Source: Salmonella enterica subsp. diarizonae
GTDB lineage: Bacteria; Pseudomonadota; Gammaproteobacteria; Enterobacterales; Enterobacteriaceae
NCBI RefSeq assembly: GCF_008692785.1
Contig: NZ_VXJV01000003.1
Coordinates: 1 to 64,000, forward strand
DNA: 64,000 nucleotides
Reading direction: 5' to 3'
Positions 19,302 to 29,920 of the stretch are shown piece after piece. The position numbers and the translations under genes are program-made. Numbering within the stretch: position 1 is the stretch's first letter; each line of letters opens with the position of its first letter. The notes below the pieces were generated by a model. The model was not told the origin of the DNA. It was given only the letters and a program-made list of their open reading frames with translations, and searched no databases.

Positions 19302-19499
19302 TACAGTGTGGCACTACTATACGTCTGGCTGTCAGGAAATAAAAGCGGGTTTATTCGCGTTTTTAAACAATAAATATTTAATTTTCAGTGAATTGTAACA
19401 ATAAAAATGATTTGGTACGCGTATGTTTTGCCTGGGGTTGTTCACGAAATAAACGGCAAAATGATCCTCTATTCGCGATCATAGTCACAAATGATACGG

Positions 19500-19521
19500 A
19501 AATAACATGATAATGTTATTT
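19500..19521. promoter_or_regulatory. Perfect palindrome before the sugar kinase, probable operator
   Basis: AAATAACAT-GATA-ATGTTATTT is a perfect 9+4+9 inverted repeat 40 bases upstream of the kinase gene. The AACAT/ATGTT half-sites recur in the repeats at 19264-19301 near the divergent DeoR-family gene. Confidence 0.65.
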
Positions 19522-19561
19522 TAATATCATTGTCGTGTGACGATTTCTGAGAGGGAGTAAA

Positions 19562-20482
19562 ATGGATATCGCGGTTATTGGCTCTAACATGGTGGACCTT
19601 ATCACCTACACCAACCAGATGCCCAAAGAAGGGGAAACTCTGGAAGCGCCGGCGTTTAAAATCGGCTGCGGCGGAAAAGGGGCGAACCAGGCCGTGGCGG
19701 CCGCTAAGCTCAATTCAAAAGTATTGATGTTGACCAAAGTGGGCGACGATATTTTTGCCGACAACACCATTCGTAATCTCGAATCCTGGGGGATCAACAC
19801 GACGTATGTAGAAAAAGTACCGTGTACCAGCAGTGGAGTAGCGCCGATTTTCGTCAACGCCAACTCCAGCAACAGCATTTTGATCATCAAAGGCGCCAAC
19901 AAGTTTCTCTCGCCGGAAGATATCGATCGCGCGGCGGAAGATTTAAAAAAATGCCAGCTTATTGTTCTGCAACTGGAAGTTCAGCTTGAAACGGTTTATC
20001 ACGCAATAGAATTTGGCAAGAAACACGGGATTGAAGTGTTATTAAACCCTGCGCCAGCATTACGGGAATTAGATATGTCTTATGCCTGTAAATGCGATTT
20101 CTTTGTACCTAATGAAACTGAACTGGAAATATTAACGGGTATGCCGGTTGATTCCTGCGATCGTATTCGTGCGGCGGCGCGTTCACTGGTGGATAAAGGG
20201 CTGAACAATATTATTGTCACGATGGGCGAAAAAGGCGCGCTATGGATGACGCGTGACCAGGAAGTACACGTTCCGGCGTTTAACGTCAATGCTGTTGATA
20301 CCAGCGGCGCGGGCGATGCCTTTATCGGCTGTTTCGCGCATTACTATGTCCAGAGCGGGGATGTGGAAGCCGCCATGAAAAAAGCCGTCCTCTTTGCCGC
20401 TTTCAGCGTCACCGGGAAAGGCACCCAATCCTCTTATCCAAGCATTGAGCAATTTAATGAGTATCTTTTGTTGAACGAATAA
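19562..20482 (+). CDS. PfkB-family sugar kinase (ribokinase-like)
   Basis: A 306-residue ribokinase-family enzyme. The family signatures are KIGCGGKGANQAVAAAKL at about residue 35 and the C-terminal DTSGAGDAFIGCF with catalytic D in GAGD (about residue 250). It phosphorylates a sugar or nucleoside using ATP in the cytosol; the substrate is not evident. It is first in an operon with an MFS permease and an aldose-epimerase-like protein. GAGGGAG provides the ribosome site. Confidence 0.9.
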   Translation: MDIAVIGSNMVDLITYTNQMPKEGETLEAPAFKIGCGGKGANQAVAAAKLNSKVLMLTKVGDDIFADNTIRNLESWGINTTYVEKVPCTSSGVAPIFVNANSSNSILIIKGANKFLSPEDIDRAAEDLKKCQLIVLQLEVQLETVYHAIEFGKKHGIEVLLNPAPALRELDMSYACKCDFFVPNETELEILTGMPVDSCDRIRAAARSLVDKGLNNIIVTMGEKGALWMTRDQEVHVPAFNVNAVDTSGAGDAFIGCFAHYYVQSGDVEAAMKKAVLFAAFSVTGKGTQSSYPSIEQFNEYLLLNE

Positions 20483-20512
20483 CAATCACCCTGCACTGTT
20501 AAAGGTAGCACT

Positions 20513-21829
20513 ATGAACGATAAAAACATCGTTCAGATGCCCGATGGGTATCTGAATAAGACACCTCTGTTCCAGTTTATTTTGTTATCCTGTTTATTCC
20601 CATTATGGGGATGCGCAGCCGCGTTAAATGATATTCTGATTACGCAATTTAAAAGTGTATTTTCGCTGAGCAACTTTGCTTCGGCATTAGTACAAAGCGC
20701 CTTTTATGGCGGTTATTTTTTAATTGCTATTCCGGCCTCGCTGGTCATTAAAAAAACCAGTTATAAAGTGGCGATACTTATCGGCCTGACGCTGTACATT
20801 GTCGGCTGTACGCTCTTTTTCCCGGCGTCGCACATGGCGACTTACACCATGTTCCTCGCGGCGATTTTCGCCATTGCGATTGGCCTGAGTTTCCTGGAAA
20901 CGGCGGCGAATACCTACAGTTCTATGATCGGGCCAAAAGCCTACGCAACGCTGCGGCTGAATATCAGCCAGACCTTTTATCCGATCGGCGCGGCGGCAGG
21001 AATTTTATTGGGTAAATATCTGGTCTTTTCCGAAGGGGAAAGCCTGGAAAAACAGATGGCGGGCATGAATGCCGAGCAAGTCCACAACTTCAAGGTGCTG
21101 ATGCTGGAAAACACTCTGGAACCCTATAAGTACATGATTATGGTTCTGGTGGTGGTGATGGTACTGTTCCTGCTGACGCGTTTCCCGACCTGTAAAGTCG
21201 CGCAAACCGCGAGTCATAAACGCCCCTCGGCGCTGGATACGCTACGCTATCTCGCCAGCAACGCCCGTTTCCGTCGCGGTATTGTGGCGCAGTTCCTGTA
21301 TGTGGGAATGCAGGTGGCGGTCTGGTCGTTCACTATCCGTCTGGCGCTGGAGTTAGGCGATATCAATGAGCGCGATGCTTCTACCTTTATGGTCTACAGC
21401 TTCGCCTGCTTCTTTATCGGCAAGTTTATCGCCAACATTCTGATGACGCGCTTTAACCCGGAAAAAGTCTTGATTCTTTACTCTGTTATCGGCGCGCTGT
21501 TCCTGGCCTACGTGGCGCTGGCGCCAAGCTTTAGCGCGGTATACGTGGCGGTGCTGGTCAGCGTCCTGTTTGGCCCCTGCTGGGCGACCATTTATGCCGG
21601 AACGCTCGATACCGTCGATAACGAACATACCGAAATGGCGGGGGCAGTCATCGTGATGGCGATTGTCGGCGCGGCGGTGGTTCCCGCGATTCAGGGCTAC
21701 GTGGCGGACATGTTCCACTCGCTACAGCTCTCATTCCTGGTTTCCATGCTGTGCTTTGTTTACGTTGGCGTTTACTTCTGGCGCGAAAGCAAAGTGCGCG
21801 GCAACCTGGCTGAAGTCGCAGCGTCCTGA
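20513..21829 (+). CDS. FucP-like MFS sugar permease
   Basis: A 438-residue twelve-helix transporter of the fucose:H+ symporter (FHS) group. It has the typical N-terminus (PLFQFILLSCLFPLWGCAAALNDILITQFK), the LETAANTYSSMIGP motif and ILGPCWATIYAGTLD-like segment in helix 10. It probably imports the sugar phosphorylated by the kinase 30 bases upstream. Confidence 0.88.
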   Translation: MNDKNIVQMPDGYLNKTPLFQFILLSCLFPLWGCAAALNDILITQFKSVFSLSNFASALVQSAFYGGYFLIAIPASLVIKKTSYKVAILIGLTLYIVGCTLFFPASHMATYTMFLAAIFAIAIGLSFLETAANTYSSMIGPKAYATLRLNISQTFYPIGAAAGILLGKYLVFSEGESLEKQMAGMNAEQVHNFKVLMLENTLEPYKYMIMVLVVVMVLFLLTRFPTCKVAQTASHKRPSALDTLRYLASNARFRRGIVAQFLYVGMQVAVWSFTIRLALELGDINERDASTFMVYSFACFFIGKFIANILMTRFNPEKVLILYSVIGALFLAYVALAPSFSAVYVAVLVSVLFGPCWATIYAGTLDTVDNEHTEMAGAVIVMAIVGAAVVPAIQGYVADMFHSLQLSFLVSMLCFVYVGVYFWRESKVRGNLAEVAAS

Positions 21830-21840
21830 GGAGATCAACC

Positions 21841-22854
21841 ATGACAACACGTATTACATTATGGCGGGAGCTTTTTAGCGAGCAGCCGCGTATCTTGCTG
21901 GAAAATGACGATTTTACGGTTACGGCATTTCGTTACGCCAGCGGCGTGGAAGGACTGAAAATACAAAACAGCCGCGGTCATCTGGTGATTCTACCCTGGA
22001 TGGGGCAGATGATTTGGGACGCACAGCTTGACGGTCATGACCTGACTATGCGCAACATGTTCCGCCAGCCGAAACCGGCTGCGGAGGTGGTGGCGACGTA
22101 TGGTTGCTTTGCTTTCCATTCCGGACTATTGGCCAACGGCTGTCCGTCGCCGGAAGATACACATTCGCTGCACGGCGAGATGCCCTGTGCTGCCATGGAC
22201 GACGCCTGGCTGGAGTTAGAGGACGACAGTCTGCGCGTGACCGGTCGCTACGAGTATGTGATGGGGTTCGGTCATCATTATCAGGCGCAACCTGCGGTGG
22301 TAATGCGTAAAGCAAGCGCGCTGTTTGATATTCAGATGACAGTGACTAACCTGGCTTCAGTCGCCATGCCGCTACAGTACATGTGCCACATGAACTATGC
22401 CTATGTGCCGAACGCCACGTTCCGTCAGAATATCCCGGATACCGCGCTGAAGCTACGCGAGTCGGTGCCGGCGCATGTCAAACCCACGGCGCAGTGGCTG
22501 GCGTTTAATCAACAACTTTTGCAGGGTGCAGCCTCGCTGGCAACGCTCAACGAGCCTGGCTTTTACGACCCGGAAATCGTGTTCTTTGCCGATGAACTGG
22601 ACAAGTACACGGATACCCCGGAATTCAGTATGATCGCCCCGGATGGCACCACGTTCGTGACACGTTTCGCCAGCGCGGAGCTGAATTACGTGACCCGTTG
22701 GATTCTTTATAACGGCGATCAGCAGGTTGCCGCCTTTGCCCTGCCCGCGACCTGTCGACCTGAAGGTTTTCTCGCGGCGCAGCGAAATGGAACCTTGCTT
22801 CAACTGGAACCGCAGCAAACCCGGACATTTACCGTCACAACAGGCATTGTCTGA
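21841..22854 (+). CDS. DUF4432 aldose-1-epimerase-like protein
   Basis: A 337-residue protein of the galactose mutarotase-like superfamily (DUF4432). Sequence features are [23 protein letters not shown] near the N-terminus, a His-containing strand ([27 protein letters not shown]) and [10 protein letters not shown]. The conserved His and Glu residues of mutarotases seem present, so an anomer or isomer conversion of the transported sugar is likely. Last gene of the operon, 12 bases after the permease. Confidence 0.8.
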   Translation: MTTRITLWRELFSEQPRILLENDDFTVTAFRYASGVEGLKIQNSRGHLVILPWMGQMIWDAQLDGHDLTMRNMFRQPKPAAEVVATYGCFAFHSGLLANGCPSPEDTHSLHGEMPCAAMDDAWLELEDDSLRVTGRYEYVMGFGHHYQAQPAVVMRKASALFDIQMTVTNLASVAMPLQYMCHMNYAYVPNATFRQNIPDTALKLRESVPAHVKPTAQWLAFNQQLLQGAASLATLNEPGFYDPEIVFFADELDKYTDTPEFSMIAPDGTTFVTRFASAELNYVTRWILYNGDQQVAAFALPATCRPEGFLAAQRNGTLLQLEPQQTRTFTVTTGIV

Positions 22855-22928
22855 CCGCTCAAGGCTTGAACAGCCGCGCGCTTATCGTTAAGGTAAGCGC
22901 GTTTTTTTTACCCATCAGGACAGAACCC

Positions 22929-23519
22929 ATGATCACCGTTGCCCTTATCGACGACCACCTTATCGTCCGCTCCGGCTTTGCACAGCTACTGGGGATGGAA
23001 CCTGATTTGCAGGTGGTCGCCGAGTTTGGTTCCGGGCGCGAAGCGTTGGCAGGCTTACCGGGGCGCGGCGTACAGGTGTGTATCTGCGATATCTCGATGC
23101 CGGATATTTCCGGACTGGAGTTGCTAAGCCAACTGCCAAAAGGGATGGCGACGATCATGCTCTCGGTTCACGACAGCCCGGCGCTGGTGGAACAGGCGTT
23201 GAACGCCGGCGCGCGCGGTTTTCTCTCTAAACGCTGTAGTCCGGATGAGCTGATCGCCGCCGTGCATACGGTGGCGACGGGCGGCTGCTATTTGACCCCC
23301 GATATTGCCGTGAAACTGGCGGCAGGTCGGCAAGATCCGCTGACCAAACGCGAGCGTCAGGTGGCGGAAAAGCTCGCCCAGGGTATGGCGGTAAAAGAGA
23401 TTGCCGCCGAGCTGGGACTGTCGCCAAAAACGGTGCATGTTCACCGCGCGAATCTGCTGGAAAAATTAGGCGTCAGCAACGATGTTGAACTGGCGCATCG
23501 CATGTTTGACGGTTGGTAA
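22929..23519 (+). CDS. uhpA: UhpA response regulator
   Basis: A 196-residue NarL/FixJ-type regulator. The receiver domain (residues 1-120) has phospho-acceptor D54 (CICDISMPD) with acidic pocket DD8-9 and K101-type lysine in GFLSKR. The LuxR-type helix-turn-helix lies at residues 130-190 ([44 protein letters not shown]). When phosphorylated by UhpB it activates uhpT. The ATG at 22929 matches E. coli UhpA; a longer frame starts at 22866. Its stop overlaps the uhpB start. Confidence 0.96.
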   Translation: MITVALIDDHLIVRSGFAQLLGMEPDLQVVAEFGSGREALAGLPGRGVQVCICDISMPDISGLELLSQLPKGMATIMLSVHDSPALVEQALNAGARGFLSKRCSPDELIAAVHTVATGGCYLTPDIAVKLAAGRQDPLTKRERQVAEKLAQGMAVKEIAAELGLSPKTVHVHRANLLEKLGVSNDVELAHRMFDGW

Positions 23520-25021
23520 TGAACACCTTTTTTTCCCGTTTAATCACCGTTGTTGCCTGCTTTTTTATCTTCTCCGCCGCGTGGTTCTGCCTGTGGAGCA
23601 TCAGCCTGCATCTGGTAGAACGCCCGGAGCTGGCGGCGCTACTCTTTCCCTTCGGTCTGCGCCTGGGACTCATGCTGCAATGCCCGCGCGGCTACTGGCC
23701 AGTATTGCTGGGCGCGGAGTGGCTGCTGGTGTACTGGTTGGCGCAGGAAGTCGCGCTGGTCCATCTGCCGCTTTTGATGCTCGGTAGTTTGTTGACGCTA
23801 CTACCCGTGGCGCTGACCTCGCGTTACCGCCATCAGCGTGACTGGCGCACGTTATTGCTTCAGGGCGCTGCCCTCACCGCCGCGGCGCTACTGCAATCCC
23901 TGCCCTGGCTGGGGCAGGGGGAAGCGGCATGGAACGCGCTACTGCTGACCCTCACCGGCGGTCTGACGCTGGCCCCCATCTGCCTGGTCTTCTGGCACTA
24001 TCTTACCAGTACCACCTGGCTACCGCTGGGACCGTCGCTGGTGTCGCAGCCGGTAAACTGGCGCGGGCGGCATCTGATCTGGTATCTGCTGCTGTTTATC
24101 ATCAGCTTGTGGCTGCAACTGGGTTTACCTGCTGAGCTTTCGCGCTTCACGCCGTTCTGCCTGGCGTTGCCGATTATCGCACTCGCCTGGCATTATGGCT
24201 GGCAGGGCGCGCTCATTGCCACACTGATGAACGCTATCGCGCTGATCGCCAGCCAGACCTGGCACGATCATCCCGTCGATTTATTACTTTCGCTGTTGGC
24301 GCAAAGCCTGACCGGGCTACTGCTTGGCGCGGGCATTCAGCGTCTGCGCGAGCTGAACCAGTCGTTGCAAAAGGAGCTGGCGCGCAACCATCGGCTGGCG
24401 GAGCGTCTGCTGGAGACCGAAGAGAGCGTGCGGCGCGATGTTGCACGTGAGCTGCACGATGACATCGGGCAGACCATCACCGCGATTCGTACCCAGGCGG
24501 GCATTGTACAACGGCTGGCGGCGGATAACGGCGGCGTGAAGCAGAGCGGGCAACTTATCGAGCAGCTTTCGCTGGGCGTGTATGACGCCGTGCGTCGCCT
24601 GCTGGGGCGCTTGCGCCCGCGCCAGTTAGACGACTTAACGCTGGCGCAGGCCATCCGCTCGCTGTTGCGCGAAATGGAACTGGAAAGCCACGGTATTGTC
24701 AGCCACCTCGACTGGCGAATTGACGAAACGGCGCTGAGCGAAAGTCAGCGCGTGACGCTGTTTCGCGTCTGTCAGGAAGGGCTGAATAACATCGTAAAAC
24801 ATGCCAATGCCAGCGCGGTGACGTTACAGGGCTGGCAACAGGATGAGCGGCTGATGCTGGTGATTGAGGATGACGGCAGCGGCCTGCCACCGGGCTCTCA
24901 CCAGCAGGGCTTCGGCCTGACCGGAATGCGCGAACGCGTGTCGGCGCTCGGCGGGACGCTAACCATCTCTTGTACCCACGGTACGCGGATGAGCGTCTCG
25001 TTGCCCCAGCGTTACGTTTAA
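23519..25021 (+). CDS. uhpB: UhpB sensor histidine kinase
   Basis: A 500-residue membrane kinase. Residues 1-270 form a MASE1-like bundle of about eight hydrophobic helices. The HisKA_3 dimerisation segment contains the phospho-accepting H313 ([17 protein letters not shown]), and the ATPase domain has N and G boxes ([33 protein letters not shown]). It receives the glucose-6-phosphate signal from UhpC and phosphorylates UhpA. The start overlaps the uhpA stop. Confidence 0.96.
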   Translation: MNTFFSRLITVVACFFIFSAAWFCLWSISLHLVERPELAALLFPFGLRLGLMLQCPRGYWPVLLGAEWLLVYWLAQEVALVHLPLLMLGSLLTLLPVALTSRYRHQRDWRTLLLQGAALTAAALLQSLPWLGQGEAAWNALLLTLTGGLTLAPICLVFWHYLTSTTWLPLGPSLVSQPVNWRGRHLIWYLLLFIISLWLQLGLPAELSRFTPFCLALPIIALAWHYGWQGALIATLMNAIALIASQTWHDHPVDLLLSLLAQSLTGLLLGAGIQRLRELNQSLQKELARNHRLAERLLETEESVRRDVARELHDDIGQTITAIRTQAGIVQRLAADNGGVKQSGQLIEQLSLGVYDAVRRLLGRLRPRQLDDLTLAQAIRSLLREMELESHGIVSHLDWRIDETALSESQRVTLFRVCQEGLNNIVKHANASAVTLQGWQQDERLMLVIEDDGSGLPPGSHQQGFGLTGMRERVSALGGTLTISCTHGTRMSVSLPQRYV

Positions 25022-25030
25022 GGAAGGATA

Positions 25031-26359
25031 ATGCTTTCGTTTTTAAAAGCTCCGGCCAACGCGCCGCTCATCACCGATAAGCACGAGGTTGACGCCCGCT
25101 ACCGCTACTGGCGGCGGCACATCCTGATCACCATTTGGTTGGGTTACGCGCTGTTCTATTTCACCCGTAAAAGCTTTAGCGCCGCCGCGCCGGAAATCCT
25201 TGCCAGCGGCATTCTGACCCGCAGCGATATCGGCCTGCTGGCGACGCTGTTTTACATCACCTATGGGGTGTCGAAATTTGTTTCCGGCATCGTTAGCGAT
25301 CGCTCTAACGCCCGCTATTTTATGGGCATTGGGCTGATTGCGACCGGCGTAGTGAATATTCTGTTCGGCTTCTCGACCTCGCTGTGGGCCTTTGCTCTGC
25401 TATGGGCGTTGAACGCCTTTTTCCAGGGGTTTGGATCGCCGGTTTGTGCCCGTTTGCTGACCGCCTGGTACTCGCGCACCGAGCGCGGCGGCTGGTGGGC
25501 GTTATGGAACACCGCGCACAATGTCGGCGGGGCGCTGATCCCTCTCGTCATGGCCGCTGTCGCCCTGCATTATGGCTGGCGCGCCGGGATGATGGTGGCC
25601 GGATTGCTTGCCATCGGGGTGGGCATGGTACTTTGCTGGCGGCTGCGCGACCGTCCGCAGGCGATTGGTTTACCGCCGGTAGGCGACTGGCGGCACGATG
25701 CGCTGGAGGTCGCCCAACAGCAAGAGGGTGCGGGGCTGAGCCGCAAAGAAATCCTCGCTAAATATGTGCTGTTGAATCCCTATATCTGGCTGCTTTCGCT
25801 GTGTTATGTCTTAGTGTACGTGGTACGCGCGGCGATTAACGACTGGGGCAACCTGTATATGTCCGAGACGCTGGGCGTGGATTTGGTGACGGCCAACACG
25901 GCAGTATCGATGTTTGAGTTGGGCGGATTTATCGGCGCGCTGGTGGCGGGCTGGGGCTCGGACAAACTCTTCAACGGCAACCGCGGACCGATGAATTTAA
26001 TCTTTGCCGCCGGGATTTTGCTCTCCGTGGGTTCGCTGTGGCTGATGCCGTTCGCCAGCTACGTAATGCAGGCGGCCTGTTTCTTCACCACCGGTTTCTT
26101 TGTCTTCGGCCCGCAGATGCTCATTGGCATGGCGGCGGCGGAGTGCTCGCATAAAGAGGCGGCGGGCGCGGCCACCGGCTTTGTCGGCCTGTTCGCCTAT
26201 CTCGGCGCGTCACTTTCCGGCTGGCCGTTAGCGAAAGTGCTGGAGATCTGGCACTGGACCGGTTTTTTCGCGGTCATTGCCATCGCGGCAGGAATCTCTG
26301 CGCTATTGCTGCTGCCATTTTTGAACGCCCAGGCCCCACGCGAGACCAGCGAAGCGTGA
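25031..26359 (+). CDS. uhpC: UhpC glucose-6-phosphate sensor
   Basis: A 442-residue MFS protein of the organophosphate:phosphate antiporter family that acts as receptor for external glucose-6-phosphate rather than as main carrier. Hallmarks are YFTRKSFSAAAPEILASG in helix 1, GIVSDRSNARYFMGIGL, and WNTAHNVGGALIPLVMA. It lies 9 bases after uhpB in the uhpABC operon and works in a complex with UhpB. Confidence 0.95.
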   Translation: MLSFLKAPANAPLITDKHEVDARYRYWRRHILITIWLGYALFYFTRKSFSAAAPEILASGILTRSDIGLLATLFYITYGVSKFVSGIVSDRSNARYFMGIGLIATGVVNILFGFSTSLWAFALLWALNAFFQGFGSPVCARLLTAWYSRTERGGWWALWNTAHNVGGALIPLVMAAVALHYGWRAGMMVAGLLAIGVGMVLCWRLRDRPQAIGLPPVGDWRHDALEVAQQQEGAGLSRKEILAKYVLLNPYIWLLSLCYVLVYVVRAAINDWGNLYMSETLGVDLVTANTAVSMFELGGFIGALVAGWGSDKLFNGNRGPMNLIFAAGILLSVGSLWLMPFASYVMQAACFFTTGFFVFGPQMLIGMAAAECSHKEAAGAATGFVGLFAYLGASLSGWPLAKVLEIWHWTGFFAVIAIAAGISALLLLPFLNAQAPRETSEA

Positions 26360-26501
26360 TGCACCTCACCTTTTTGCGCTAAATGGGGAAAAACTAAGAA
26401 ATTTTCCCGGTTTTGCCTGGACGCTGTCGCAGGCCACTTTTCCTGTGGATTTTTACAATGCCTGCCATTCGCAGGTATAAAAATTAGCTCAGGAGTAATC
26501 C

Positions 26502-27893
26502 ATGCTGGCCTTCTTAAACCAGGTGCGCAAGCCGACCCTGGATCTGCCGCTCGATGTGCGGCGTAAAATGTGGTTCAAGCCGTTCATGCAGTCCTATCTG
26601 GTGGTTTTTATCGGCTACCTGACCATGTACCTGATCCGCAAAAACTTTAACATCGCGCAGAACGACATGATCTCTACCTACGGGTTGAGCATGACCGAGC
26701 TGGGGATGATTGGCCTGGGCTTCTCGATTACCTACGGCGTGGGGAAAACGCTGGTTTCCTACTACGCTGACGGTAAAAATACCAAGCAGTTTCTACCGTT
26801 TATGTTGATCCTCTCCGCTATCTGTATGCTCGGTTTCAGCGCCAGCATGGGCGCGGGGTCAACCAGTCTGTTTCTGATGATCGCTTTCTATGCCCTGAGC
26901 GGTTTCTTCCAGAGTACCGGCGGATCGTGCAGCTACTCGACCATCACCAAATGGACTCCGCGTCGTAAACGCGGCACTTTTCTCGGCTTCTGGAATATCT
27001 CCCACAACCTCGGTGGCGCGGGTGCGGCAGGCGTGGCGCTGTTCGGCGCCAACTACCTGTTCGACGGTCACGTCATCGGCATGTTTATCTTCCCGTCGAT
27101 TATCGCGCTGATTGTTGGCTTTATCGGTCTGCGTTTTGGCAGCGACTCCCCGGAATCTTACGGTTTGGGTAAAGCTGAAGAACTGTTCGGCGAAGAGATC
27201 AGTGAAGAGGATAAAGAGACCGAAGAAAACGAAATGACCAAGTGGCAGATCTTTGTTGAATACGTGTTGAAAAACAAAGTGATCTGGCTGCTGTGCTTCT
27301 CCAACATCTTCCTGTATGTGGTGCGTATTGGTATCGACCAGTGGTCAACCGTCTACGCTTTCCAGGAACTGAAACTTTCTAAAGAGGTGGCGATTCAGGG
27401 CTTTACCTTGTTTGAGGTGGGCGCGCTGGTCGGCACGTTGCTGTGGGGCTGGCTCTCTGACCTGGCGAACGGCCGTCGCGCGCTGGTAGCTTGTGTGGCG
27501 CTGGCATTGATCATCGCCACCCTCGGCGTCTACCAGCACGCCAGCAACCAGTACATCTATCTGGCCTCGCTGTTCGCGCTCGGTTTCCTGGTGTTTGGGC
27601 CGCAGCTATTAATTGGCGTGGCGGCAGTCGGTTTCGTACCGAAAAAAGCTATTGGCGCTGCAGACGGTATTAAGGGAACCTTCGCTTATCTTATCGGCGA
27701 TAGCTTTGCCAAGCTGGGTCTGGGCATGATTGCCGACGGCACGCCAGTTTTTGGTCTGACCGGCTGGGCGGGTACCTTCGCCGCGCTGGACGCCGCTGCG
27801 ATCGGCTGTATCTGCCTGATGGCGATGGTCGCCGTGATGGAAGAGCGAAAAATCCGCCGTGAGAAAAAAATTCAGCAAGTCAATATCGCTTAA
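26502..27893 (+). CDS. uhpT: UhpT hexose-phosphate antiporter
   Basis: A 463-residue twelve-helix antiporter that imports hexose 6-phosphates (and fosfomycin) in exchange for phosphate. Signature segments: [71 protein letters not shown]; essential arginines are present in R-K and RRKRG. The upstream 142 bases (26360-26501) hold its own promoter, where UhpA and CRP act in E. coli. A strong terminator follows. Expression depends on UhpABC. Confidence 0.97.
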   Translation: MLAFLNQVRKPTLDLPLDVRRKMWFKPFMQSYLVVFIGYLTMYLIRKNFNIAQNDMISTYGLSMTELGMIGLGFSITYGVGKTLVSYYADGKNTKQFLPFMLILSAICMLGFSASMGAGSTSLFLMIAFYALSGFFQSTGGSCSYSTITKWTPRRKRGTFLGFWNISHNLGGAGAAGVALFGANYLFDGHVIGMFIFPSIIALIVGFIGLRFGSDSPESYGLGKAEELFGEEISEEDKETEENEMTKWQIFVEYVLKNKVIWLLCFSNIFLYVVRIGIDQWSTVYAFQELKLSKEVAIQGFTLFEVGALVGTLLWGWLSDLANGRRALVACVALALIIATLGVYQHASNQYIYLASLFALGFLVFGPQLLIGVAAVGFVPKKAIGAADGIKGTFAYLIGDSFAKLGLGMIADGTPVFGLTGWAGTFAALDAAAIGCICLMAMVAVMEERKIRREKKIQQVNIA

Positions 27894-27916
27894 ATGTGTG
27901 CATTTGGTAACGTTTT

Positions 27917-27941
27917 GCCCGGTTTAACACCGGGCTTTTTT
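27917..27941 (+). terminator. uhpT terminator
   Basis: GCCCGGT-TTAAC-ACCGGGC followed by TTTTTT, 24 bases after the uhpT stop. Confidence 0.9.
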
Positions 27942-28085
27942 ATGCCTTGCGTTCGTCAGACAGGACATCCGGTATCTCGCGTAAATGAAGACTGGCGTTA
28001 ATAAATTACATTCTGACAGGCCAGAACGTCGACAGCTATAAATTTACCGCTATGATGGGCATCCTGTTTGGTGACGGATGTGCGC

Positions 28086-28538
28086 ATGATTTGGTTGATT
28101 CTGGCCACGTTTGTGGTGGTGTTTATTGTGGGGTTTCGGGTGCTGACATCGGATACCCGCCGGGCGATTCGCCGCCTGAGCGAACGCCTGAATATTGATG
28201 TAGTGCCGATAGAATCGATGATTGATCAGATGGGTAAAACGGCGGGCGGTGAATTTTTACAGTATCTGCATCGCCCTGATGAGTCGCATCTGCAAAATGC
28301 CGCTCAGGTGTTACTGATCTGGCAAATCGTGATTGTCGATGGCGGCGATCAGAATTTGCAGCGGTGGCATCGGTTGCTGCAAAAAGCGCGTTTAGCTGCG
28401 CCGATCACCGATACACAGGTACGGCTGGCGCTGGGCTTTTTGCGCGAAATGGAACCCAATATGCAGGAGATCAACGCGTTTCAACTGCGCTATAACGCCT
28501 TTTTTCAGCCGGAAGAGGGTGTCCACTGGCTGCATTGA
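28086..28538 (+). CDS. yicN: YicN, DUF1198 protein
   Basis: A 150-residue protein with one N-terminal membrane helix (MIWLILATFVVVFIVGFRVL) and a cytoplasmic helical domain (DTRRAIRRLSERLNIDVVPIESMIDQMGK). It matches E. coli YicN over its whole length; the ATG at 28086 gives that length, although the frame is open from 28068. Function unknown. Stands alone ahead of nepI. Confidence 0.9.
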   Translation: MIWLILATFVVVFIVGFRVLTSDTRRAIRRLSERLNIDVVPIESMIDQMGKTAGGEFLQYLHRPDESHLQNAAQVLLIWQIVIVDGGDQNLQRWHRLLQKARLAAPITDTQVRLALGFLREMEPNMQEINAFQLRYNAFFQPEEGVHWLH

Positions 28539-28667
28539 TAGCACGATGGGTGATAAGGAGCAGGCGAAAGCCGTCATTGGTAAATAGTTGCTAAAACGTT
28601 AATCAGATCACATTTTGTAATGTTACACTGCGTGGCTTTTCCGCAATAAAACACGCAGGTAATAACA

Positions 28668-29861
28668 ATGAATGAAAATCTCACAGAAACAACCCGCGCA
28701 GATGAGGTTGCCAGGCCTAACTGGTCAGCCGTTTTTGCCGTGGCGTTTTGTGTCGCCTGCCTGATTACCGTTGAGTTTTTGCCCGTTAGTCTGTTGACGC
28801 CGATGGCGCAGGATCTGGGGATTTCCGAGGGGGTCGCCGGTCAGTCAGTCACCGTTACGGCGTTTGTCGCGATGTTTTCCAGCCTGTTTATTACCCAAAT
28901 TATTCAGGCGACCGACAGACGTTATATCGTTATTCTGTTCGCCGTTTTGCTGACTGCTTCTTGTTTAATGGTTTCCTTTGCTAACAGCTTTACGCTGCTA
29001 TTGCTGGGCCGCGCTTGTCTTGGGCTGGCACTGGGCGGATTCTGGGCGATGTCGGCGTCGCTGACCATGCGACTGGTTCCCGCGCGTACCGTGCCGAAAG
29101 CGCTGTCGGTAATTTTTGGCGCGGTCTCCATCGCATTAGTGATCGCCGCGCCGCTGGGCAGTTTTTTGGGCGGTATTATTGGCTGGCGTAATGTCTTTAA
29201 CGCCGCTGCGATGATGGGCGTACTGTGCGTCATCTGGGTGGTGAAATCACTGCCGTCGCTGCCGGGCGAACCTTCCCACCAAAAACAGAATATGTTTAGC
29301 CTGTTGCAACGCCCTGGCGTGATGGCCGGGATGATCGCCATCTTTATGTCTTTTGCCGGGCAGTTCGCTTTCTTTACCTATATTCGCCCGGTCTATATGA
29401 ATCTGGCGGGCTTTGACGTTGATGGTCTGACTCTGGTGTTGCTAAGTTTTGGCATTGCCAGCTTCGTTGGCACTTCTTTCTCATCTTACGTCCTGAAACG
29501 TTCGGTAAAACTGGCGCTGGCCGGTGCGCCGCTGGTACTGGCGCTGAGCGCGCTGACGCTCATCGTGTGGGGAAGCGACAAAACCGTGGCGGCGGTAATA
29601 GCGATTATCTGGGGACTGGCGTTTGCGCTGGTGCCGGTGGGTTGGTCAACGTGGATCACTCGTTCCCTTGCCGATCAGGCGGAAAAAGCCGGTTCCGTCC
29701 AGGTCGCGGTGATTCAACTGGCGAATACCTGTGGCGCGGCGGTGGGCGGTTATGCGCTCGACAATTTCGGGCTGCTTTCGCCGTTGGCGCTTTCCGGCAG
29801 CCTGATGCTGTTGACGGCGTTAGTCGTGGCGGCGAAAGTCCGTATTACGCCAATGAGTTGA
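28668..29861 (+). CDS. nepI: Purine ribonucleoside efflux pump NepI
   Basis: A 397-residue twelve-helix MFS exporter (DHA1 family). It matches E. coli NepI (YicM), which exports inosine and related purine nucleosides. Visible features are [31 protein letters not shown] in helix 1-2, [22 protein letters not shown] in helix 4, and the proline/glycine-rich helix 5 ([14 protein letters not shown]). Single gene closed by a REP hairpin. Confidence 0.94.
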   Translation: MNENLTETTRADEVARPNWSAVFAVAFCVACLITVEFLPVSLLTPMAQDLGISEGVAGQSVTVTAFVAMFSSLFITQIIQATDRRYIVILFAVLLTASCLMVSFANSFTLLLLGRACLGLALGGFWAMSASLTMRLVPARTVPKALSVIFGAVSIALVIAAPLGSFLGGIIGWRNVFNAAAMMGVLCVIWVVKSLPSLPGEPSHQKQNMFSLLQRPGVMAGMIAIFMSFAGQFAFFTYIRPVYMNLAGFDVDGLTLVLLSFGIASFVGTSFSSYVLKRSVKLALAGAPLVLALSALTLIVWGSDKTVAAVIAIIWGLAFALVPVGWSTWITRSLADQAEKAGSVQVAVIQLANTCGAAVGGYALDNFGLLSPLALSGSLMLLTALVVAAKVRITPMS

Positions 29862-29879
29862 TATTGCTGCCATTTTTAG

Positions 29880-29908
29880 GCCGGATACGACGTTAGTCGT
29901 TATCCGGC
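29880..29908. repeat. REP hairpin between nepI and the GH1 gene
   Basis: GCCGGATA and TATCCGGC bracket a short loop, at the junction of two convergent genes; it may act as a transcript end for both. Confidence 0.65.
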
Positions 29909-29920
29909 AATAATAAACGC

